From contig DATMYF010000109.1 of assembly GCA_035561075.1 (NCBI GenBank), forward strand, positions 24,834 through 88,833: a DNA stretch of 64,000 bases, read 5' to 3'. The notes under the pieces were generated by a model. The model ran no database searches, was not told the DNA's origin, and saw nothing but the letters and a program-made list of their open reading frames with translations. This DNA comes from JAMCRM01 sp035561075 (GTDB lineage: Bacteria; Acidobacteriota; Terriglobia; Bryobacterales; Bryobacteraceae). Positions 50,654 through 56,962 of the stretch are shown in pieces (within the stretch, counting starts at the first letter, position 1; each line of letters begins with the position of its first letter). The position numbers were made by a program, and so were the translations under genes.

Positions 50654-50956
50654 ATGTCGAACTGGATCTCCCAGGCCGGCGCGCTCAACGCAGGTGTGCT
50701 GGACGCGTTCGGCCAGGAGGTCGTCTATTCGCCGCGGACCGGACCGGAGGTCAGGGTGTGTGCGGTTTTCGAGGAGACGCGCGAGGCACAAGAGACTGCG
50801 CTAGGCGTGTACGCCGTAGCCTTCCTTCGCGCGTCGGATCTTGCCGCGCCTCCCGAAAACGGTGACGAAGTGCGGGTGGACGGCGTCGCGTACACGGTCT
50901 TCGAGATTCAGGCCGACCACGCGGGCGGCGTCTGTCTGCGACTGCGGCAGGTATAA
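50654..50956 (+). CDS. Phage head-tail connector (gpFII-like)
   Basis: A 100-residue protein (MSNWISQAGALNAGVLDAFG, then EVVYSPRTGPEVRVCAVFEE and VRVDGVAYTVFEIQADHAGG). Length, beta-rich pattern and position, immediately after the capsid gene, fit the FII-type head-tail attachment protein. The ATG at 50654 lies 5 bp after the capsid stop; an upstream extension in the same frame is a capsid shadow. The family call is by position and pattern. Confidence 0.65.
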   Translation: MSNWISQAGALNAGVLDAFGQEVVYSPRTGPEVRVCAVFEETREAQETALGVYAVAFLRASDLAAPPENGDEVRVDGVAYTVFEIQADHAGGVCLRLRQV

Positions 50957-50958
50957 CC

Positions 50959-51414
50959 ATGGCGTCGGTCCGAATCTTCCATAAGAAACAGATCCGGTTG
51001 GACCATCTCAGCTTCAAGCAGCACGAGGTGTTCAAGATCGGCAACGTCGGCGTTGCCACGGTAAAGAATCGCCTGGCCGCAGCCCTGGGCCCGACCGATG
51101 GTCCCGCCAAGCGGCTCAGCAAGTACTACGCAATCCGCAAGACCAGGATGGGCAAGGGCAACCGCCGCAACCTAATGCTCACTGGCGACATGCTGCGGAA
51201 CTTCCTGGTGCGGACGGTGAGCGAGAAGACGGCGAAGGCGCGCAACTCGACGCGCCTCGACCGGGCGAAGGCCAACACCACGAACAGGATCGAGCCCTGG
51301 ATCGTCTTCTCGCCCAACAACGAGAAAACCGTCCGCGCGTTCGCCGGGCGGGTATTGACGGAGATGGCACCGCGCCTGGTGATCGAGCGCAGTCTCGGTG
51401 GCCGACAGCGATGA
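50959..51414 (+). CDS. Phage tail-completion (gpZ/HK97 gp10-like) protein
   Basis: A 151-residue basic protein (MASVRIFHKKQIRLDHLSFK, then NLMLTGDMLRNFLVRTVSEK). Its position after the FII-like connector and before the terminator-like protein fits the minor tail or tail-completion protein Z. The central LTGDMLRNF element is like phage virion morphogenesis proteins. The next gene starts 4 bp before its stop (ATGA). Confidence 0.6.
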   Translation: MASVRIFHKKQIRLDHLSFKQHEVFKIGNVGVATVKNRLAAALGPTDGPAKRLSKYYAIRKTRMGKGNRRNLMLTGDMLRNFLVRTVSEKTAKARNSTRLDRAKANTTNRIEPWIVFSPNNEKTVRAFAGRVLTEMAPRLVIERSLGGRQR

Positions 51415-51839
51415 TCGACACCTCGGTCCTGGTAAATAACCTAGTCGCCATACTGCGCGACATTCCTGAACTGGTCGTGGAGATGGGCGGCGAAGAGAGC
51501 CGGATCTATGCGTACCATGATCAGTACCCCAAAAACATCAGCCTGACGCACGCGATCCACTCAATGCCCGCGCCGTCGATCATGGCCGTGTGGCAGGGTA
51601 CTGGTCCTGGCTCGTTCGGCGGCTTTGACGTGTGGAAGCACCAGGTGACGTTGTTCCTTCGCGCGCGCGAGACGTTGGCGGGCGTCGGCGCGAAGCATCT
51701 CACTCGCAATATCTTTCACGGCTTTTCGGAGGACGTACCCGGCTCAAACATGTTCGAGCAAGTGGTGACAGAAAGGTACGACAGCCTGCTTTTCGTGGAG
51801 AAGACCACGGCGGCGCGCCCGAATGCGAAGTTGGAGTGA
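51411..51839 (+). CDS. Phage tail terminator-like (gpU-like) protein
   Basis: A 142-residue protein (MIDTSVLVNNLVAILRDIPE, then QHQV-like FDVWKHQVTLFLRARETLAG) that sits where tail terminator gpU normally lies. The start is in the ATGA overlap with the preceding gene. After it the phage module ends: there is no tail tube, tape measure, tail tip or lysis gene in the remaining window. The assignment rests on size and order. Confidence 0.5.
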   Translation: MIDTSVLVNNLVAILRDIPELVVEMGGEESRIYAYHDQYPKNISLTHAIHSMPAPSIMAVWQGTGPGSFGGFDVWKHQVTLFLRARETLAGVGAKHLTRNIFHGFSEDVPGSNMFEQVVTERYDSLLFVEKTTAARPNAKLE

Positions 51840-52306
51840 GCCAACATTTTGCGCTGGGATTCGGGCCAGTGCAATTCCTAAATCGAGAACCTATCCACGA
51901 TGAATGCCTAGCTCCGGGTCTGGCTCAATCTACGGCCGGCGTATCGTGGATTGAGCGGTGGTAAATCACCACTGACGCCGAAGCGTTTAAATCCAAGTTG
52001 ACGGTTTGTCGCCATTTCGGACTTGTGCCGTCCCAAACGGCGTTCTGGCATTTTCCGCGCGCCGCAGCCGGTCGCGTCGACGACCATGCCGGGAGTTGCC
52101 GCCAAGATGGCGCTAATCATCCAGTACGGCGGCACGCGCGCCAGGACCGCCCGGACAACGGACGGCTCGACGTACGACCTCTTCTTGATCGAATTCACCT
52201 GCTCGGGGTTCCTTATCGTCCTCTACGCCGCCGTCTTGCGCGGCGCGAGGATGCCTTTTTGCGGTGCGAAGCCGCCCTCCGCTTCAGCTGTGCTTGGCCT
52301 AGTGCT
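51840..52306. other. Gene-poor end of the phage module
   Basis: A 467-bp region. A minus-strand ORF from a GTG at 52198 to 51908 (96 codons, starting MNSIKKRSYVEPSVVRAVLA) has a GC-rich, codon-biased first half but loses that bias after about 52070; its plus-strand counterpart is also open. I cannot decide which strand, if any, is coding. A short dyad GGTGGT/ACCACT with a 5-nt loop is near 51955-51975. This is probably where tail genes were lost. Confidence 0.4.
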
Positions 52307-52840
52307 TCACGCTGCCTCCTCCGGCTTCCTGCGCGCGGCCATCTTCGCCCGGAACGCCCGAATGCGCTCGACCATCTCCGGGATGGTGATGCCGCGCTGG
52401 CCAGCATACCTCCGGATGTTCTGGCAGTCGCTCTTGCGGCCACCGATTCCGCCGCAGACGTACTGGACGCTGGCGCCGGTGCGCGGCCGCACGATAGTCT
52501 TCTGGCAAACCGGGCATTGGATCGGCTGGCGCGGCGGGCGATGCCGCTTGCGGTCGCACTCCTCGCCCGACTGGAGCAGCGGGACCACGATTCCCGCCAT
52601 GCTGGGCGGGTCCATCTGCAGATAGAAAGGCTTGGCCCTCCTCCCGCCCTCGAACAGCGTGCTGACGATGTGCAGGCCCTCCGAGGAGCCGTAAACCGTG
52701 GCCATGACCTCTCCGCCGCGTACCACCTCGACAATCACATCCTCCTGGCGGTCCGGATGCACGTGCGGGTGAGCCTGGACCCGCAGTATGCAGCGGGGCG
52801 GGTGTGCGCGTCCTTCGCTATCCTCTGGTTCGGTTCCCAT
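52307..52840 (-). CDS. Hypothetical protein with a Cys4-like zinc motif
   Basis: A 177-residue protein starting MGTEPEDSEGRAHPPRCILR, with AAGGAAG upstream. The first part is beta-rich (VIVEVVRGGEVMATVYGSSE, FYLQMDPPSM). The second has a possible zinc ribbon: C-P-V-C in QPIQCPVCQKTIV, then VCGGIGGRKSDC, followed by a basic helical tail MVERIRAFRAKMAARRKPEE. Its start overlaps the end of the preceding gene by 23 bp. No family recognised; last gene of the Ku operon. Confidence 0.6.
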   Translation of the reverse strand: MGTEPEDSEGRAHPPRCILRVQAHPHVHPDRQEDVIVEVVRGGEVMATVYGSSEGLHIVSTLFEGGRRAKPFYLQMDPPSMAGIVVPLLQSGEECDRKRHRPPRQPIQCPVCQKTIVRPRTGASVQYVCGGIGGRKSDCQNIRRYAGQRGITIPEMVERIRAFRAKMAARRKPEEAA

Positions 52841-53600
52841 TCCCGCTTCCTTTCAACGCAACCTTTCGCCAGATCGTCTGGCGCTTGCCGATGCCTTCGG
52901 CCTCCTTCACCAGCTCGCCGCGCTCGTAGAGCGTCGTCATAGCCTGCGCAATCGCCGATCGGACGCGCAGGCGCTCCTCCCCGTCGATCTGCCGGCCGCC
53001 GCTCATCAGGCTGAGCACGTCGTTCACTGTGAACGTGTTATCGAACGTCTGCGTGGCCGCTAACACGAGTTGTCGCGTCACCTGGACTCGCTCGGTAATC
53101 TGCTGCGGTGGTTCGGGCCGCACCTCCGGCGGTAGCGGCGAAGCCACCTCGATGGCTGGCAGGACTGCGCGCAACACCTCCTCCGTGGCCGGATCAGCGG
53201 CGAACGGCAGCAGCGCCCGGAGCATTGCGACTCGCCGCTCGATCTGCTGTGCCAGGGCCAGCAGCTGCTCCTGCTGGCCTTCCTCTCTGGCGACCGCCGC
53301 CTCGATACGGTGCTTCAAAGCTTCGATTTTCGGTGTTTCGTGCGCCGGCACCGGTACCACCGGCATTTGCTCGATACGCATCTTTGGTTCTCCTTTCGCC
53401 TCTGGCGCCGCGCGCAAGGTGCCGAGTGCGCGCCGAAGGTCGCTCAGGCTGTTCTTCGCGGCCCGGTCCGGGTCGCTCGACGTTTTGGCTGCGACGAAGT
53501 TCTTCCCGTTTGGCAGGCGGTAGACGAGGTGATTGTTCTGGCGAACTAGCACCGCGCCGGATTCCTCCAGCAGCCGGTCTATTTCGTGCTGTGCATTCAT
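52818..53600 (-). CDS. Hypothetical protein with HicA-like N-terminus and winged-helix-like C-terminus
   Basis: A 260-residue protein. The ATG at 53600 is used (MNAQHEIDRLLEESGAVLVR); a GTG 15 codons upstream is possible. The first 60 residues (NNHLVYRLPNGKNFVAAKTS) look like the small dsRBD-like fold of HicA toxins. A helical middle (about 95-190) follows, and the last 75 residues (VNDVLSLMSGGRQIDGEERL, AQAMTTLYERGELVKEAEGI) resemble a winged helix. Together they suggest nucleic-acid binding. It lies 65 bp after the Ku stop in the same direction. Confidence 0.6.
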   Translation of the reverse strand: MNAQHEIDRLLEESGAVLVRQNNHLVYRLPNGKNFVAAKTSSDPDRAAKNSLSDLRRALGTLRAAPEAKGEPKMRIEQMPVVPVPAHETPKIEALKHRIEAAVAREEGQQEQLLALAQQIERRVAMLRALLPFAADPATEEVLRAVLPAIEVASPLPPEVRPEPPQQITERVQVTRQLVLAATQTFDNTFTVNDVLSLMSGGRQIDGEERLRVRSAIAQAMTTLYERGELVKEAEGIGKRQTIWRKVALKGSGNGNRTRG

Positions 53601-53665
53601 AGCGCTGTGCTCACACTCGAATTCAGAGTTCCGCGGGCGCTTCACGGCCGAGAGCCATCGCTCTG

Positions 53666-54664
53666 TCAGCCACTGCGCCGAGTATTCCGGTGCTTGCGCT
53701 TGCTGCCCCGAGCGCGGTCCTCCCTGCTGGCCGGCTTGCGGACGGCTTCAAGGCTCTGCCGGAGTGCGTCCGCGATGTCCACCACCGAAGCGCGCTTCGG
53801 CTGCTCCTGTTTCGACTTAACCAACACGGCCGAAGCTGCCCGACTGTGGATCAACGCCTGCAGCCGCTCGTCGAAGGTGTCCTTCAACTTTTCCGGGTCG
53901 AACGTCGCCGCCTTTGCATTGATCAGCATCTTCGCGAGCTCCAGTTCCTTGGGCGATACCAGTTGTGGATCGGTCGGGTATTCGTCGCCCGATCTGACCT
54001 CGCTCGCGTGGAAGAGCGTGTGCAGGATCAGCCCGGAGTTGCCCGGGCGGATCGCGGTAGAGTGTTCGCGCCCGTGCATGGCGAGTTTTCCGAGGGCCAC
54101 GTACCGGCTTTCCTTCAACGCCGTGTACAGGAGCGCATAGGGCTTCTCGCCGCCAGTGTCGGGAACCACGTAGTACGAGGCATCGAGGTAGACCGGGTCG
54201 ATCTCGCTCAACCGGACGAACTCCGTGATCTCCAACTCCGTCGATGTGCGGGTCCGCAACGCCGCCAGTTCGGCCGGCGAAACTACGACGTAGCGGCCCT
54301 TCTCCAACTCGTAGCCCTTCAGGATGCGGGACTTCTCGATGGCCGCATTCTCGTCCTCGCTGACCGGCTGGTTGTGGACGCGCATAACCGGTTCCAGCTC
54401 CGGGTCCGTGGGGCCGGCGGGACGTGTTGCGCTCGCCGGGAACCGCAGTACATCCGGCTGATCGGAAATCGGCTCTTCGGGCTCAATCGAGTCCCGACGG
54501 CCTTCGGTTGGCACGTCGTTGACACGAAATACCTGGTGGAACCTGGTCCTCTCTCTCCTGGCCGCCGTGTAGAGCCGCACGGGGATCGTGACCATCCCGA
54601 AGCTCAACCTCCCTTGCCAAACAGTCGAGGGCATCACCGTGAGAGAACGCATGTCATTTCCCAT
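53666..54664 (-). CDS. Ku protein (bacterial non-homologous end joining)
   Basis: A 332-residue bacterial Ku. The N-terminal MPSTVWQGRLSFGMVTIPVR and RLYTAARRERTRFHQVF, the central KGYELEKGRYVVVSPAELAA and VYLDASYYVVPD, then KPYALLYTALKESRYVALGK and the C-terminal helical arm LINAKAATFDPEKLKDTFDE are all typical. Ku forms a ring on double-strand ends and recruits LigD; no LigD is in the window. The ATG at 54664 has GGGAAG upstream and overlaps the previous small gene by 11 bp; an ATG ten codons on is the alternative start. The C-terminus is basic (DRARGSKRKHRNTRRSG). Confidence 0.92.
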   Translation of the reverse strand: MGNDMRSLTVMPSTVWQGRLSFGMVTIPVRLYTAARRERTRFHQVFRVNDVPTEGRRDSIEPEEPISDQPDVLRFPASATRPAGPTDPELEPVMRVHNQPVSEDENAAIEKSRILKGYELEKGRYVVVSPAELAALRTRTSTELEITEFVRLSEIDPVYLDASYYVVPDTGGEKPYALLYTALKESRYVALGKLAMHGREHSTAIRPGNSGLILHTLFHASEVRSGDEYPTDPQLVSPKELELAKMLINAKAATFDPEKLKDTFDERLQALIHSRAASAVLVKSKQEQPKRASVVDIADALRQSLEAVRKPASREDRARGSKRKHRNTRRSG

Positions 54665-54818
54665 CGCGTTCTTCCCGACGTGCTAATGGGGCGACACTGC
54701 CTCGCCCCTCTGGCGTGTGATGCCGCTGCTGCCTCGGCACCTGCTCTTCAATCGAAAGAACAATTCGCCGGGCCTGTAGCCCCGTGAGCGCGTACTCCAG
54801 AACCTCAGCCCTTTTCAT
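54654..54818 (-). CDS. Small helical protein upstream of Ku
   Basis: A 54-residue protein, MKRAEVLEYALTGLQARRIV and LSIEEQVPRQQRHH..., starting at 54818 after a GAGGAACGAG ribosome-binding site. The first helix is like the N-terminus of short coiled-coil/H-NS-like acidobacterial proteins (RAEVLE.AL.GL.A.R), but those continue as a second coil; here the sequence becomes polar, so it may be truncated. Its end overlaps the Ku start by 11 bp, which suggests translational coupling. Confidence 0.5.
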   Translation of the reverse strand: MKRAEVLEYALTGLQARRIVLSIEEQVPRQQRHHTPEGRGSVAPLARREERDGK

Positions 54819-54839
54819 AGTCACGGTCTCGTTCCTCCA

Positions 54840-54851
54840 TACAGTTGAACC
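54840..54851. promoter_or_regulatory. 12-bp shared element, copy 1 (Ku operon leader)
   Basis: TACAGTTGAACC on the plus strand, 22 bp upstream of the ATG of the first gene of the Ku operon (minus). An identical 12-mer is at 55061-55072. The shared sequence suggests a common operator or promoter part for the two divergent transcripts. Confidence 0.45.
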
Positions 54852-55031
54852 CTCATCTGATCGCGCTTCACGCACCTCTCCCGTCGCCTTGCACACGGTC
54901 GAAAGGGCGGGCAATGTGGAGACTACGGGAACGCCCTGGGGGAGAATGGGAGGAGAGAACGGTGGCCCCGGTGGTACGGTCTGAGAGACTGCTTGGGTTC
55001 CCCTTTAGCGTCTGAACATTGCTCTCCGGAT

Positions 55032-55074
55032 CTGGTTCACGCTGCCTGGATCGATTATGGTACAGTTGAACCAG
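55032..55074. promoter_or_regulatory. Dyad and 12-bp shared element, copy 2
   Basis: CTGGTTCA (55032-55039) and TGAACCAG (55067-55074) form an 8-bp dyad spaced by 27 bp, 32 bp before the ATG at 55106. The right arm includes most of TACAGTTGAACC (55061-55072). A dimeric repressor, perhaps the protein encoded at 55106, could bind here. Confidence 0.4.
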
Positions 55075-55105
55075 GGCGTCAAGCCCTTTGGGAGACGGCA
55101 CGTTT

Positions 55106-55528
55106 ATGGCGAATGAGCGCAGGATCAATCTTCGGTTTCCTCCGGAGCAGTTCGACCAACTGGATGAAAAACGCTTCAAAGCGAAAACCACGTTCCAGGA
55201 CATCGGCGTTCAGCTCTTCGAGCAGTGGCTGTCGGGCGAGCGACTGGTCGAACTGCATCCGATACCGAAGAAGCCCGCACCCGATCCGCTGCTGGAGAAG
55301 ATCGCAGTGATCAGGGCCAGCGGAGACAAGGAGATGATCGCTCTGATCCACAAGGCGGTCGATGCTTTTTATGGAGTCCTCAAGCATTCCCTCACCACAG
55401 AAGAGATCGAGCAACTTAAGGCGGCGTCCCATAGTGACGCAGGCGTGGTTGCAAGATATCGCAGGCCTGGAGCTGTCGGGGAAGACGTTCCGGGCGCGGG
55501 CAAAAAGAGAACTCGAAAGAGTGCTTGA
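55106..55528 (+). CDS. Hypothetical protein, possible RHH-like DNA-binding N-terminus
   Basis: A 140-residue protein from the ATG at 55106 (GGGAG upstream). The N-terminus MANERRINLRFPPEQFDQLD, then FKAKTTFQDIGVQLFEQWLS, has the strand-helix-helix pattern of plasmid-type RHH proteins. The middle is helical (PLLEKIAVIRASGDKEMIAL, then VDAFYGVL). The last 30 residues are low in codon bias and overlap the next ORF. It faces the Ku operon. Confidence 0.6.
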   Translation: MANERRINLRFPPEQFDQLDEKRFKAKTTFQDIGVQLFEQWLSGERLVELHPIPKKPAPDPLLEKIAVIRASGDKEMIALIHKAVDAFYGVLKHSLTTEEIEQLKAASHSDAGVVARYRRPGAVGEDVPGAGKKRTRKSA

Positions 55529-55826
55529 GGCGATTGCCGCGGGTGCACTTATCGAGCCCGGGCCACACAGGCTTCGCATCAGGATGAAGGTCCGGGGCAT
55601 TCCCTCACCTGTGACCAACCCGCGCGCGGTGGAGCGACCGCCGATGGTGACTCAAAGCTGGCTGCAATCTATTGCTTTCCTGGATGAATTTGGGAAAGCC
55701 AACCTGGCCAAGGCTAGGAAGGAACGCGAAAAAGTGCTCAAGGCGATTGATGCCGGCGCGCCGGTCGAGCCTGGGAAGTACAAGGTTCGCATCAAGACGC
55801 GGTGGCGGCGCCGTAAGATTGCCTAG
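55434..55826 (+). CDS. Protein with a tandem-duplicated ~45-residue domain
   Basis: A 130-residue ORF from a GTG at 55434 (MTQAWLQDIAGLELSGKTFR). It consists of two related halves: VTQAWLQDIAGLE, KRELERVLEAIAAGALIEPG, then VTQSWLQSIAFLDEFGKANL, KEREKVLKAIDAGAPVEPGK. Each half is an N-terminal strand or helix, a long helix and a short end EPG..R(I/V)R. It overlaps the preceding gene by 95 bp in another frame, so a frameshift or programmed overlap may join them. No family is recognised; the basic ending (RIKTRWRRRKIA) points to nucleic-acid binding. Confidence 0.5.
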   Translation: MTQAWLQDIAGLELSGKTFRARAKRELERVLEAIAAGALIEPGPHRLRIRMKVRGIPSPVTNPRAVERPPMVTQSWLQSIAFLDEFGKANLAKARKEREKVLKAIDAGAPVEPGKYKVRIKTRWRRRKIA

Positions 55827-55856
55827 CCACAGCCCTCTAGACCCGCATTGCACTCG

Positions 55857-56168
55857 TCTGTGGCGTTCGGCGACGCGCGCACGGTCGGGCTCTTCGTCGA
55901 ATCCCAGTGGTACTCCGAAGTCGCTTGCAAGCTGAGGGGGTGACCACTCACGACCGGCGTGTACACGTACTCCGTTCGGCTCTCCACACCTGCCCCGGCT
56001 ACCTCCCGCGATTTCACTGCCGCTCGGTATCCCTGCACTGCCGCCGTGAAATAGGCATTGGTTTCCTGCCCCGGGGCCGAAGGAAACTCGTACGTCATCG
56101 CCGTGGTCCGCACGGGCGCCAGTCCCCCCACGATGCCGTTCGGCATCCCCATTGCGTTTCGTGGAATC
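55857..56168 (-). pseudogene. Internal fragment of an rhs gene
   Basis: About 312 bp closely similar to 60093-60404 inside rhs 2, in the same orientation. The minus-strand reading gives MGMPNGIVGGLAPVRTTAMT, YVYTPVVSGHPLSLQATSEY and HWDSTKSPTV, as in the intact gene. The fragment has neither start region nor YD-repeats; at both edges the similarity stops sharply. It is a remnant of a partial duplication or a lost rhs copy. The rest of the gap, to 56382, shows no gene. Confidence 0.8.
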
Positions 56169-56382
56169 GCGGCCAGCCCGCCAAGGAACGGCCCGACCGT
56201 CGCCAGGATGCATTTGCGTTCGGCGCCTAACGGGAACGTCCCGTCTGTGTGTCCCCTGGCTTCCCCCCTGGGTTCCCCTGGGTTCCGGGCATGCCGTCAT
56301 CCTCCCGCCGGCCGAGCCGGCGCCGTTTCGCCCAAGATTACTCCAGTTTCCCGTGGCTGAGTTTTCGGGTTTTGGGTCAGAA

Positions 56383-56943
56383 TCATTTACTGATTCTTCC
56401 GTACAGTGCTTGATCTGATTCGCGCCGCACATCTTCTGGAAGCTGACTCCAGTAGAATTCCACAAATGTCCTCGGTTGATTGCCACGAGCGGGCACTGGC
56501 ATCACCAACTCGATTTCCACTCGCAAGAACCACTCGCGAGTCACGTGGTTCAAAGGAACACTGAACAACAGATCCTTCTCCGGTGCGATTGCTCTTGAGT
56601 TCCCCACGTCGGGACTGCCGTACCCGCTGGGCTTTGTCAGTAATGGGCGGTGACCAGAAAGCGGCCTCACACCCGCTAACTCTTCAATGACTTCGTGAGG
56701 TACGAGAAACCCAGGGTTTCCGCGGTTCCCAGGCAACACTCGGACTTCTATCGGGAGCACGCAATTGTTCCGGAGTTTCAGCCACAATCCTTGCTTACCT
56801 TCTCCATCGAATACTGGAACGCGCTCTCCCGATCTTTCGAAGACAATCTCGACATAGGGGCGGGACTCATCAAGAGAGATCGATCGTTGACTACCTCCTT
56901 GAGGTGCGGCCCCGACCATTGTGACGGCCAAGAACGTTAGCAT
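56383..56943 (-). CDS. Secreted protein after rhs 2 (candidate immunity or accessory)
   Basis: A 186-residue protein. The start at 56943 has GGTGGAG upstream and gives a short signal peptide (MLTFLAVTMVGAA); the upstream in-frame ATG at 56994 lies inside rhs and is less likely. The mature part is beta-rich (YVEIVFERSGERVPVFDGEG, LWLKLRNNCVLPIEVRVLPG) with no recognised family. It follows the rhs 2 stop by 19 bp; a periplasmic immunity protein for the metallopeptidase-like tip is one possible role, inferred only from position. Confidence 0.6.
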   Translation of the reverse strand: MLTFLAVTMVGAAPQGGSQRSISLDESRPYVEIVFERSGERVPVFDGEGKQGLWLKLRNNCVLPIEVRVLPGNRGNPGFLVPHEVIEELAGVRPLSGHRPLLTKPSGYGSPDVGNSRAIAPEKDLLFSVPLNHVTREWFLRVEIELVMPVPARGNQPRTFVEFYWSQLPEDVRRESDQALYGRISK

Positions 56944-56962
56944 TACGAATATCTCCACCAGG

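Noticed and set aside
52023..52942. Plus-strand ORFs after the phage module (possible tail genes)
   Set aside because: They run opposite to the minus-strand zinc-motif gene and lose codon bias; no tail-tube or tape-measure features. The part before 52307 was left undecided.
55106..55826. Toxin-antitoxin pair
   Set aside because: The first protein is RHH-like, but the second has no toxin family features; the tandem-domain structure does not fit known TA toxins.
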